From assembly GCA_020746875.1 (NCBI GenBank), contig JAGTJL010000002.1, positions 3,038,001-3,102,000 of the forward strand: a stretch of DNA of 64,000 nt. Reading direction: 5' to 3'. A program made the translations under genes and the position numbers. Shown piece by piece: positions 12,635-23,317 of the stretch. The DNA is from Rhexocercosporidium sp. MPI-PUGE-AT-0058. Lineage: Eukaryota > Ascomycota > Leotiomycetes > Helotiales. Numbering within the stretch: the stretch's first letter is position 1; each line of letters opens with the position of its first letter. The notes below the pieces were generated by a model. That model worked only from the letters and a program-made list of their open reading frames with translations. It searched no databases and had not been told where the DNA came from.

Positions 12635-13309
12635 ATGGCAAGCATCTTCTATGTCGAGATATCAGAATCGAATCAGCAGCTCAAACACACATTCCCTTCG
12701 GCTACTGTCTGTCGAAAGTCTACATCCCGGCAAGATAGTACAGGAGACATCGTGCAGCGACATTGCCTTATTCAAACTCTGGCAACATGTTGGGAGTTAC
12801 TATTTGCAACGTTTTGCGCTCTACTCTGCTCATCATATGCCATTCATCATGACGAATCTGTCTGTATCCATTATTCCTCTAAGCGTGATCATTCCACTCA
12901 CAATGAACAGGGCATCATTTCAGCGAGTTCGGACTCGCAAACCATCCTCATCAACACGAGCTACTTTGCGTTCATATTAAATCCATCACCTATCCTGATG
13001 CTCTTCGGATGCCTCATTCTCGGCTGCTCCATTTCTTCCTTTGCCTACCGGCGCCAACGATACGACAGATACCAATCCCTAATCTTCGTCCTCGCCATAA
13101 CTATCTCTACCATATTTGGACTCTCGTTAGGAATAAATGCGAATCTTATTATGCTGGGGCTCATTCCCTGGGCACTCTGTTCCGCGATGGTATGCAGCGT
13201 CGCCGTTCATTGGGCTATAAGGCGCTGCACTCGCGGCACAAATGCCCGCATTCAATGTTGTGAAATCGGTGTAAAAGAGAAACTGCCACTTCCCAGCGAG
13301 AAGCAATGA
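12635..13309 (+). CDS. Hypothetical multi-pass membrane protein, 224 aa
   Basis: A single open frame of 224 codons starts at ATG 12635. Likely membrane segments are LLFATFCALLCSSYAI (about residue 55-70), a hydrophobic block with ILMLFGCLILGCSISSF (about 117-135), and two closely spaced segments between about 145 and 195 including LIFVLAITISTIFGLSLG. The C-terminus is short and basic. No family is recognised. A second open frame, 12621-12980, overlaps the first half in another phase and is equally protein-like there, so a spliced model starting at 12621 and entering this frame later is possible. The later half is the better supported coding part. Confidence 0.5.
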   Translation: MASIFYVEISESNQQLKHTFPSATVCRKSTSRQDSTGDIVQRHCLIQTLATCWELLFATFCALLCSSYAIHHDESVCIHYSSKRDHSTHNEQGIISASSDSQTILINTSYFAFILNPSPILMLFGCLILGCSISSFAYRRQRYDRYQSLIFVLAITISTIFGLSLGINANLIMLGLIPWALCSAMVCSVAVHWAIRRCTRGTNARIQCCEIGVKEKLPLPSEKQ

Positions 13310-13897
13310 GGATCCAGATCCTAGGGGCGGTCTAGGACTCCAAACTCGTGCCAAGTTTATGTCAATTGGTATAACCTGCACCTGTGGAATGTCTTTAAGT
13401 GCAGAAGTTGACGAATGTAGGTACTGGATGTCCGTACCAAGTGAGGCATCGTCTCATACAGTTTGCAGCTCTTACGGGCTTTCCATATATGTCCGGTGGT
13501 GGCGTCCCCGGATCTGTGTCGCTCGCTTGTGCTCATTACAAGTGAGCAATGATGGATCCTCATACGTTGGCGGCTTTCTCCCCATAATATATTGGTCACC
13601 AAACAAAACGACATTGACCAGTCGCACGTTTCTGTATGGAGCTGGCCCAGTAGCTCGGGCGAGCTTCGGACAGAGCCCCGAAAAGTTAATTTCTTAGCTA
13701 AAGTCTGTATTCGGAAATATATTTACTGTTCGTTTAGCCTCCCGTAATGCTGTCATGGTATTATATTCTCGCTTACTCGTGCACCCCCTAACTTTGCGAA
13801 CTCCTCTCGCGAGGTAGTCATGAGAGAAAGGAGTTTAACTCAGTTTGATGCTAGATCACTATCGTAAACAGAAAACTTGCATCGGATAGACTAGCGA
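13310..13897. other. Intergenic, convergent gene ends
   Basis: The region between a plus-strand and a minus-strand stop codon should hold 3' ends. No gene, RNA or repeat is evident. Confidence 0.4.
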
Positions 13898-15686
13898 TCA
13901 AGCTTTGACAACCCCAAACCAAACCAAGCCCATTACACCACCTAACAAGATCGCCAGAGGCGCACTCAATCCAAACCAAGCACCCCCCACAAAGCTCGTC
14001 GCCGTAACAGCAACCCACCACGGATCTCTCCCAAGCGGACTCCCACTCTGGTTCTCCGCATCCACAAAGCCAATCTGCCACAACTTATAAACAGCCGTGA
14101 AAACCAATCCCACAGCCCCAGCATTCACACCCCTCAAGATCGACAGTAACCACCTCCTCGACCTCAACACCCTCCACAGTCCCATCACGCCCGTGACAAT
14201 GACGATTCCAGGGGTAAATATACCGATGAATGCGATGAGTGCGCCGGCGAATGAGGGTAGTGATGTACCGGCTGTGGCTAGGGAACCGAGATAAACGGCG
14301 AAGTTGAAGTTCGGCCCAGGAAATGATTGTATGAGCGCTAAGCCGAGCAAGAAGTCTCGTGGTGAGACCCAGCCTTCGGCGACGATGTATTCGCGGAGAA
14401 GAGGGATGACCACGGGTCCGCCGCCGAAGATTATTGTTCCTGCTAGGTAGAGGTTCGCGAAGAGGGAGAGGCCACGAGGGGGGTTCCTCACGAGGGCGCG
14501 GAGAATCATGATGGCCGTGAAGGATAGGAGGAAGAGGACGATAATGTAGATGCCGGTTTTCCAGGTTATGAGCTTCAACTCAACTGTTGGTGGGATGACT
14601 CGGTCTGTCGAATCTGCATCAGGGGCAGTTAGTGAGGCCGAATTCCGCGTGAACAGGGGAGTGCCGTTTTGCTCTGTAACTGGTCCGTGACGTGACCGTA
14701 AACTCCGATCTGCATCTTCGTCTGCAGCTGATGCCGGTCGTGTTGAAGACGAAGCAGCGACTCCTTCCTCAGCAACCCCTTCTTCTCCAACTGTCTCTCT
14801 TGCAGTTCGATGACGCCAAATTACTCGTGCCAAAGCATGTGGCCACCGATAATCCCACACCAACGTAGCAATACCAGCACCTGCCATCAACACAGGAAAG
14901 TACCATAGACGGGTGTACAACATGCCGGCCACACCACCGAGAAACACGAGTAAGCGAGTCAGCTTGTCGGTGATGGCTTTATCTGCTAGCTGTACGGCCG
15001 CCAGAGCAATGATGCCTACTGTTGCAGCGTTGAGACCCGAGAGCAGGGCATAGACTGGCAGTGGGAGAGTGTCTCCTATGCGAGAGACGCCGAGGGAGAG
15101 GCCGTACATGCCTATGGCTCCAGGGAGACTGTATCCTTGTTTAGTATGTCGGAGAGAAAATGGGTGGCAAATGCTTACCACCAGAGAAAAAAAGCGAGGA
15201 TTGCTCCTAGAAATCCGCCATGGATATAATTCACCGTGTACAGCATCTTGGTGCTCGCCGGACCTGGCAATGCTTGACTAAGAGCGAATATTTCTTGATA
15301 CTAAAGCTTCTTGTCAGTGCCATGCCATATCAAAAGTGTAACAGTAAAGAGGATCGGGTATACGTACTAACTGCTCATCGATCCAATGGTTCTTCTCAAC
15401 GAATTTCTTGTGCATCTAAAGACCTATCAGCTCATTTTCCCAAGGCAGATCTGATTCTGCAAGAAACCCCGAAATCGAAAATTCGCAGCTGCGACAATAC
15501 AAGTTCGACTAGAAATAGAAGTTTTGTATTTACAATTTGAAAATGGACAGGAGGACCTCCGAACGCAGTGAAGCCCAGATGCCAATTCTTGGCGAAGACA
15601 TCTTTCATCTGCTTCCAAATCTCCGGCGCATTGCGCTGTAGAGCATTGAGAGATTGCCATGGTGTTTGAAAGGGAATACGCGTCAT
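13898..15686 (-). CDS. CHR-family (chromate ion) transporter, 517 aa
   Basis: Four exons (15534-15686, 15368-15415, 15179-15300, 13898-15128) join in frame to 517 residues. Introns are 118, 67 and 50 nt, all GT-AG. The protein has the two-domain CHR layout. The N-terminal half carries FTAFGGPPVHF (about residue 39-49), ALSQALPGPAS and LPGAIGMYGLSLG. After a polar Ser/Glu-rich linker of about 100 residues the second half repeats the plan with IIFGGGPVVIPLL and IQSFPGPNFNFAVYLG. Known bacterial members export chromate by proton antiport and fungal homologues confer chromate tolerance; the native substrate here is not known. Many hydrophobic segments suggest 10-12 membrane passes, probably in the plasma or vacuolar membrane. 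The ATG at 15686 gives a short polar N-terminus typical of the family. Confidence 0.85.
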
Positions 15687-16200
15687 GCTGGTTGCTGGCT
15701 ATTACATGATGCTGCCTGAAGAAGAGGAAGTGTATTTTGAGATGGGGTTGGAGGTGCTTTGTCTTGGAAGTTCGAGATGGGCCAATGGAAGGGTTTCTTG
15801 GAAGTTGCGTCTTCGCACGTGACGAGACATTCTGGAAAAATCTAGATGGGAATGGGATCGCTCGAATTGAACACTCTCGCTTATTCATTGCCCATAAACA
15901 AACATTGTGGCTTCGGGGCCGTTGGCGAGTTGCAAGCAGAATTTGAAGACTACTCGGAAGGACCCTGGTCCTAGAAGTCGAAAGAAACATTCGAGATCCT
16001 TTCACTTAATATAGCCTTTGAGAAAGAATAAAATGGCGATGAAGCACAGCCTATCAAAAGATAATGATCACCGGACACCTAGACTTTCCAATCGATGTTC
16101 GAGAAAAAACGAAGGCCAGAATCATCAGCCAGTTCAAATCAACAGCAATAACGGAAGCGACATCAGTACTATCTTGGGTATTTTTGGTCTCTCTACTCTA
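15687..16200. other. Intergenic, no gene recognised
   Basis: Lies upstream of the transporter and downstream of the TyrRS stop (both minus strand), so it should contain the transporter promoter and the TyrRS 3' end. No motif stands out. Confidence 0.4.
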
Positions 16201-17500
16201 TCATTCAGCAACCTTTAGCTTTTCCAATGTCTCTTCGGTGCTTGGCCCAACCGTAACTTTCTCTGCACCCGCACCCTCAACACTTCCATCAGGCTGAGCG
16301 ACTATGCCTTTTTTCGCAGCTGCAGCAGCAGCCGCAGCAGCACGCTTGGCTGGGTCTCCCTTATCCTTGACTTTCTTCACTTTGACGGCTGCTTTCTCTG
16401 GTGGGTAAGCTTTCAGTGCGATTTCTTGCCAGTCGGGAGATGCTTGATATTCGGCAACGATTGGCTTGAGGATGTCGTTGAGGTGGATTGTGAGAGCGGC
16501 TTTTAGGAGTTGTGGGGTGAGCTGGAGGGAGTTAGTGGTAAGCCAAAGACATGCGTTGACTGTTACTTACGATATCGGCGGTGTAGTCTTCCTTCAACTT
16601 CTCAACCGATGTGTAGAGGAGCGGCTCGTTTTCTCGTCTTGGGACCGTGAACGTGGGTTTCGAGTCCTTCAATGCAAGTGCCCGGAAAATGACATGCTCG
16701 ACGAACGCGATGACTCCGTTACCCTCCACCTCCTTTGGTACACACTTCGCTTTCTTCAATTTCTTCTCGACAGCTGCCGGGTCGTCCAGAACGTCAATCT
16801 TGGAGTCTGGATCACTCGCACTCATCTTCGCAGCCTCTCCCAGACCTGGTACCATCGAGTTCATTAAATGTGCCCGAACGCTGTAACCGATTTTTGGCAG
16901 GTTCTCCATAGCAAACGTAAATATCTTTCTCTGATCAACACCACCGAATTGTGCGTCCACATCCAAGTATTGTTCGTCCAAAGCCTGCATGAGAGGGTAG
17001 ATCAGACCGCCCAGCGTAGGGTCATCTGTCTGCTTCACGACCTCCGCACCCGCCTTCTGCGCAACATTAATCCTGGTGATTCCCTCTAACTTGAACCGAT
17101 CCATAGTATAGTCCTTATTCAACTGGTAGGAGCTGCCTAGTACGAACTCCAAACGCGCCAAATCAACACCAACGGCCTTCAGTAGCGACTTAATGACCTT
17201 CTCGTAGTACTTCGCGCGGTATTCGACGAGCTCGAGAGGGGCTTTCATGTTGTCCAGGTAGCCGTGAATATCTGCCAGAAGTATCTTGACGTGACAGCCT
17301 GCTGCGAGAAGCTCTGCGACCTTCATCATGGGTACGAAGTAGCCGCAATGGGGTCGTCCTGTCGTTGCTGTTCCCCAGTAGACCTTGAGAGGGCGTTTCT
17401 CCTTGAGGATGACATTGTCGATGATTTCGGGGTTGAGCACTTCGGCTAGATTCGCCTTGATCAAGGCTATTGAGTCCTCGGGACTCAATGTAGAGGCCAT
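16201..17500 (-). CDS. TYS1: Cytosolic tyrosyl-tRNA synthetase, 416 aa
   Basis: Two exons, 16571-17500 and 16201-16521, split by a 49-nt intron (gtaagt...ctccag), give 416 residues. Class I synthetase signatures of the eukaryotic cytosolic enzyme are present: TTGRPHCGYF (about 47-54, the HIGH-like motif), LLADIHGYLDN, the tyrosine pocket region QALDEQYLDVDAQFGG, and GEAAKMSASDPDSKI (KMSKS-like, about 225-229). The enzyme charges tRNA-Tyr for cytosolic translation. No mitochondrial presequence is seen. The C-terminus has a lysine-rich patch, then a run of nine alanines and KKG, a low-complexity tail coded by GCN repeats; the length slightly exceeds yeast Tys1. The ATG at 17500 begins the typical short acidic helix. 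Intact. Confidence 0.95.
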
Positions 17501-17971
17501 GTTGTGTCGTTGTAGAGAGGTTGTGATGGTGTTGACTCACGTCAATTTGGCTCGCGGTTTTGTGTGGGGAAATTTGGTGTGGTAAATGACACGTGACCTG
17601 ACGCTCAAGTCTAGGATGTTGTGGTGATTTGTCGTCGCTCGCGTCCCTTTTGTCGTACAGATGTATTAGACTTGAAATGGGAGCCCAGATGTTTCCAACA
17701 AAAGAGGCGACCTTGCTGGTGTTGTCCAATGTTGCGTGTGACCCAAAATGAAATATCTCTATGAGGAAACGTGGCTCTGTACTTTTGTATACCGACACCT
17801 CACCTCTTCTCTTTCAGTAAACAATCAACAGTGAACTAATTGAACGGCTACAGCGGCCCCATCGACACCTCAGATCGGATGTCTTTCTCACAGATAACGG
17901 GACTTCATGCTTATCTGATATTCGCTTTCGTTATTCTTTCCGCCATATCAGTCGAACACTTCATCCAGACC
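17501..17971. other. Promoter-side spacer between TyrRS and the hAT element
   Basis: Contains the upstream region of the TyrRS gene. A long minus-strand frame that runs out of the TyrRS gene in another phase (17190-17798) is a shadow. Confidence 0.4.
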
Positions 17972-18997
17972 GGCCAATAAGCCAATCAGTCAGTCATCAG
18001 CTGAGCTGTTTCTTCAACTGACTGACTTATATGGCAATTACTAGCTGACTGACTTAACTGAAGAACTGATCAGCTGCTGATCAGCTGCAGGGGTCAAAAC
18101 TGAAGCTGTAAAAAATCATATTCCGAGCCAAACTGCGTTATTACAAGACAACGTATCAATAGCCCCTCTATTCTCCCAATTCTTCAAGCATTCCCTATGC
18201 CATAACATCTCTCCTGACAGATTAGAGGTCTCTGCTGTTGTTTGCTTAGCACAAGAAGAAAAGACTCGCTCGCACTCAGAACTCATAGCAGGAATCGATA
18301 GAAAATCAAACGCCATCGCAGCTAACTGTGGCCACTGAGCCTGCTTTGATTTCCAGTACTGCAATGGCGGAGTATTCTCGCAAGGCTCTTCAAGGTACAG
18401 TGTAAGCTGATCTCTCCGGCTTGAAGCACGCAAGGGAATATGTGTTGCTGTCGTCGGCGCTAGACCATTGAGGCTCAAAAGGATTGTAATATTCGTTATA
18501 TATTGCCGTAGGTCGCTCGCAGACATCACGGAGTGATATGAGAGCCTCTGATGCCGATGGGGGTATTACACGGGAGCTACTTATCATACGACCAAAAATA
18601 CTAGCTTCAGAGGGAGCAGATGGTGCTGTAGAGGCTTGGGATGCAGCATCATCGACAGTAATAAGTGAGGTACGTCGAGACATGGTGTTGAGGCTGATTT
18701 TGATGGAAATAGGCACTTTAGATGATAGCTGAATGCTGAATAAGTTAAAGCCTTCGATATTATCCTGGTAGTTTTTCCGTTCCGGGATCATCAAAATCGC
18801 TTAATCAAGCATTAAAACATCACTCTTACCCCTATTAAACTGACTACAAAATCACTTATAAAAATACCCCCAGCTTATAAGTCGCTGATCAGCTCAGAAT
18901 ATTAACGCTGATTGGCTTATAAGAAAACGCTAGCTGACTGGCTTACGAGTTTGAGCCAGCTGATTGGCTAACTGATCAGCCAGCTGACTTATTGGCC
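17972..18997 (-). mobile_element. Shortened hAT-type DNA transposon, about 1.03 kb
   Basis: The ends are inverted: GGCCAATAAG at 17972-17981 and CTTATTGGCC at 18988-18997. Inside each end lie many short copies of words such as CTGATCAG, CAGCTGA and TGACTGACTTA (for example 18066-18091 and 18875-18990), as in hAT subterminal repeats. The interior holds a decayed transposase with the hAT C-terminal dimerisation region on the minus strand. No convincing 8-bp target duplication is visible: the flanks do not match well. The size, lack of a catalytic core and frame break make it non-autonomous. Confidence 0.75.
18116..18683 (-). pseudogene. Remnant hAT transposase (N-terminal piece joined to dimerisation domain)
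   Basis: The reading starts at ATG 18683 with a Ser-rich N-terminus (MSRRTSLITVDDAASQ), reaches NEYYNPFEPQW, then needs a frame change near 18440 to continue as HIPLRASSRRDQLTLYLEEP. The second part has the diagnostic hAT dimerisation block: PLQYWKSKQAQWPQLA, then DFLSIPAMSSECERVFSS and LWHRECLKNW. Full hAT transposases are several hundred residues long with a DDE catalytic core, which is missing here, so the central region was deleted. It could not catalyse transposition, though the ends may still be moved by an intact relative elsewhere. Confidence 0.75.
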
Positions 18998-19038
18998 ACT
19001 CTGACTTCATCACGAATGGCCCTTTTGCTGCACGGGAA

Positions 19039-20473
19039 ATGGAAACACGACACTTCATCCTCCCCACTACAGGTAAGTCATCATGTCAGCGCATGGGAGC
19101 TTCAGTAGCCTGACTGATCTCTATGTAGCAATTGGCATTGAACTGGGCAGGAACTACTCCCGTGTTGCGATATTCAGAGACTTCAACTTTGAGATTATAG
19201 TCGACGAGCAAGGACGTAGCAAAATACCATTCGGCTTTGAGGAAGAAAACTGTAATCGTGATGAACCGGTCTTTACTTTGAGAGATTTCAGGTAATTCAA
19301 CGGAAAACAAGTGTGAGAGTATAGTGTTGATTTGAGAACTAGTTCTTCACTTGGGCTTGAATGGTCTGACTCCGAGTTTCAGGCCAGCATCAAAAATCTC
19401 CCTTACGATGTAGCGTCTCAACATGGCAAGGTCATGATCAGGGTACCGGTCCAAGGAAAAGATACCTATCTCGCAGCCGAGAAGATCCTATCATCTCACC
19501 TCACACGTCTAAAACACGTCGCCGAAGTGCACTTAAACGAGACAGTCGGTGGAGCTGTTATTTCAGTACCATCCTACTTCAACGATGCCCAGAAAAAGGC
19601 CGTTGATCGATCCGCCATGTCAGCTGGATTCAATGTACAGCTTCTTGTCAGCGAGTCAAGAGCTATTGATAATGCTTATCCCACCAACTCTATCGTCACC
19701 AAACGTGGCAAAGGAGAACACAATGTCCCGGATTCCTTTCTGACATGCAGTATTGGCGAAAACTGGTTGAGTATGGCAGTGAAATACTCACTTCGACAAA
19801 ATCATCGAGAAGTTGGGTCTTTAGAGGACCGAGTCCAACAAGATGATGTTGATATCGAATGGAGCAATGACAGGATCACCAACCATGCTGAGAGTATCCT
19901 GAAAATGGTAGAAATAGATCAGGAAAACATCACTGCCATCGTCATCAGCGGAGAATCACCGCAAATCGATATTTTAGAGTTGATAATGGAAAGTTTGTTC
20001 TCTACTAAAAAGATTCTGAAAAATGAATTGTTCGGACATGATCAAGCTACCGTTTATGGGGCCGCGTCAATGGCTTACTGGCATTTTGGATACCGTGGAG
20101 AGACCTATCCGTATTTTGTTGATTGTACGTTGCTGGATTTGGGGTTTCGGAGCCAAGGAGACACTTTCATAAAGGTCATTTCTAAGGACACCCCAATCCC
20201 AAAAATTGTAACTCAGACTGTGACCACAGCAACTGACGATGAAGGAAATGTCATGATTAGCGTGTATCAAGGAATGAGCTCAGCCGCGAGCGAGAATGAA
20301 ATTTTAGGTAGCATGGAGTTTGATATGCTCTCGATGGGACCAGGGTTGAAGTGACTGTTGATATGTTATTTCAGGTGAATGCTTCTGGGGTGTTGACTGT
20401 TGTAGGAACGGAGAAGAAGAGTAGGAGCAGGAAAGAGGCTAATTTTGTTATTTCTACTACTGTTATACCGTAG
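19039..20473 (+). pseudogene. Degenerate Hsp70-like gene with frameshift near its 3' end
   Basis: Exons 19039-19072, 19129-19291 and 19343-20354 join in frame to 402 codons. Hsp70 landmarks are AIGIELGRNYSRVAIF near the start, GRSKIPF, LGLEWSDSEFQ, GGAVISVPSYFNDAQKKAV (the conserved VPAYF block), and NELFGHDQATVYGAA. The phosphate loop normally read as DLGGGT is replaced by CSIGENWLSMAV, and the protein has the start of the substrate-binding domain (PIPKIVTQTVTTATDDEGN). After TGA 20352-20354 the match continues one frame over (VEVTVDML, NASGVLTVV) to TAG 20473. The helical lid is absent. ATP hydrolysis seems unlikely. It could be a pseudogene or a fast-evolving Hsp70-like paralogue with a shortened end. 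Confidence 0.6.
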
Positions 20474-20830
20474 ATTAATAATGTTTCCCTTTCCTGCCTT
20501 ATGGAAGTCAGCCGACGAGCCTGTAAACAACCCTACCCAATCCATAAGTGCACGCCATGTAGCGCATCATCTTCTATTCAAAAGCCAGTGAGAGCATATT
20601 TCAAACAGACAAAATTGTTATGTTCAAGTTGAAGTGCAGGCTCCTTATTTGACCAATTGCACCTCATGATGCATAAGGCTCCGCGTTGGGCGGAATCAGA
20701 TCAGGCTGAGGCTGAGCAAGCCACTCTACTAACCTCTCGCAACCCCCCAATATTCCCATTCTAATCGCCATCTGCTCTTGCTCAGTACCGAGACTACGGT
20801 CGCATTTACTTAAAAATTGTTACTTTCAAT
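20474..20830. other. Intergenic spacer
   Basis: Upstream region of the next plus-strand gene. Nothing beyond ordinary promoter-like sequence is seen. Confidence 0.4.
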
Positions 20831-22776
20831 ATGTCCTTTGGTTTCTCAGCGAGCGATTTCGTCCTCCTAGTCCAACTCGCGCACCGGACATTCCGCAACT
20901 GTCAGAAGGCTGGTGAAGAATACGTTGAAATAGCATGCCAGGTCCGCTGTCTGCGTAGTGTATTGAGGACCCTTAGAACAGAAGCACAAAGTCCCGAGTC
21001 CAGGATCTTTAAGCAGGATCCAGCGTCTACGAAACAATTACTCGCCACTGCTGAGGGGTGTAATAATGTGCTTGGTGGCCTTGGCTTCTTGCTAGAGAAG
21101 TATGAGGGACTGAAGCCTGATGGGCAGGCGAGTGGAGGAATGAAATTCTGGCAACGTTTGAGGTTCGGGTCGAAGGCCGAGGAGCTGGGTGTGATCCGTG
21201 GGAAGCTCGTTACTTACACTTCGATGATATCCGTCCTCATCGACACTATGCAGATTCAGGCTGTGGATCGCGTCGAGACGAAGATTGATGCTGGATTTAC
21301 CGAGATGACTGGTCAATTCGCTAAGATGAGGAGGGATATATACACGATTGCTTCTGAGCACAGGGCAGAGGAGCGGCTGGGTGTGGGAATGTCAACACTA
21401 TCTTTATCGACATTCGCTGCCGATGATAAAGTAGTGTGGAAGGATTTTCGACGACAACTACTTCGTAGGGGTTACACGAGTCAAGGTTTGGCCCTACACA
21501 AAGATCTCCTCATATCATACATGCTCAAATTGGACGAGAGTGGTTTGCTTGATCATGCCCAGAGCGGACAGACACCTCCAGTGATCAATGGTTACAAGTG
21601 GGACACCCAACGACCGATTGACTTGACAGAACCTTTGGCCAAAGGGCAAGCGGTGGGCCCTCTGATGGAAGAAGAGATGGACTCGGAGAATGAGAAACTA
21701 ACTCCTGTTGAATGCGACTTGATACCTGAAAACCAGGACATCTTTTCGTCGACCCGAAATGATGATTCGCCTGGAGAATTGCTACAAGACCACGGTAACA
21801 ACAATTCGGGGAGTTGTGATGGACTTGACTTGTCTGACGATACAAAACCAAGAGTCAAACCTCAAGGACAATTGAAACTGGATCCAGAATATCATGATGA
21901 CAGAGGATTGTCACTTCAAGCTAGAGACAATGCAAAAATCAACGAATCTCAGAACCATCTCAAAGCACCCGAGAACATACTTCATATACCTCTCACCCAG
22001 GCACGCTATACATGCTTCCATCTATCTATTGTTAGTCCAGCTGTTCTAGCAACTCTTGGCGAGGCATATACCGAAGTTGAGCATCTTCTGTGTGTGCATC
22101 GGGTACTCAGCAGAGCCGAGATTGAAGATTGTATCAGCAGAACAGCAACACAACGAGGATGTAAGTTCAGTCTAACCGGAGCACTAGACACGCATTGTGA
22201 TTCTGCCGCAATATCTCTACCTCTCCAATGCTAATAGCCAACAGTGTCCCCGAAAGCCATCCTTAGCCATCTATTCCCTCGCAATCATAGCATAATGCCC
22301 CCAGACAGAACTCCACCTTTTCCGTTGTTTACAATCGTATCTCGGGAGGCGGTCAGCGTCCGTGTATTGCAAGCGCACAACAAAGATTACATCGCAGACT
22401 CCGAGGAAACAGTTATACTTGGAAGCCTTGATAACGACGAACTCGCGTATTATATCCAAAGAACCAAGGCCGTTAGAGGTGAATAAAAACCATACTATTT
22501 CTCTCGCCCAGTGAAGTGTGAAGTGTCTTGGTGTGTATAGACGGCTGACATCAAGAAGGGGTGTCAAGATCTGCTCCACCACGGTTCCCTGCATTTGTCA
22601 AGCGATGGGGGACGTCAAAAATTATTTGGTGTTATATCATGAATGGTGGGATAGTAGCCTCTGATCGGTACTTGGACAGAACTCCTGTCGAAGATGTAGA
22701 TTTGGACGACATCAGAGTACACGAGGTCGACCTTACTTATCTAATTCAACACACGATATCAATCGAACTCCCGTAA
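20831..22776 (+). CDS. Protein with fungal STAND-type N-terminal helical domain, no NTPase domain
   Basis: Three exons, 20831-22160, 22245-22478 and 22556-22776, join in phase to 594 residues; the first intron (84 nt, gtaagt, GCTAAT branch) is strong, the second (gtgaat...atcaag) weaker. Without the second intron the protein ends at 22486 with 523 residues. The N-terminus (MSFGFSASDFVLLVQLAHRT) and the helical block to about residue 170, with a VDRVETKID segment, match the N-terminal domain common in uncharacterised Pezizomycotina proteins and before NACHT or NB-ARC domains. A polar Glu/Asp/Ser-rich middle follows. No P-loop, repeat or membrane segment is seen, so it may act as a lone effector or adaptor domain; that role is an inference. 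Confidence 0.65.
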
Positions 22777-23317
22777 CGGCACATCTTCAATTCGATCAAA
22801 ACCTGCCGAATATCCACCCTACCAATGTCGCCTGTTTCCATGTGCGTATTTGAGGCGGTATTGGCACTATTGATAGGGCCTAAACTAAGTTATGAGTCTC
22901 TAGATTACTGGGAAATTGAGACGTAGGGACTCTACGACATTCTGGAACTAACTTGGGGGTATTTTATTTACGAAGCGAAGGTCTCAAACAACCCTGTGAC
23001 TGAATCAGGCCTCTGACCGCGTTTCGGTCCGTACGAATTCTTACTCGGGGCAATGTGAGGATGTTGGCTGCTCTTGGTGTATGGCGTACCTGCGGCGACT
23101 TAGTTGTCTAGCTAGCTTTGTTTTCATACACTCGCTTGTTTTCATGATCGTTTCTCCCTCAGAACGAGGATATCAAAAGAGGCAACAGACTCGAGCAGGA
23201 TTGGGACGGAATTCGAGGAACAGATCGAATAGGACCGATAGGTTAAGTGTGGATTGGAGTATCCCAATCGGTTAATATGACAGTATAGTACAAGTATCAT
23301 ACAACAGCCCAATCACC
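22777..23317. other. Intergenic, convergent ends
   Basis: Sequence between a plus-strand and a minus-strand stop. No gene or repeat is recognised. Confidence 0.4.

Noticed and set aside
17190..17798. Minus-strand frame of 202 codons overlapping TyrRS
   Set aside because: It runs in another phase through the conserved TyrRS coding region.
17960..19010. 8-bp target-site duplication around the hAT element
   Set aside because: The flanks agree at only a few positions however the ends are set.
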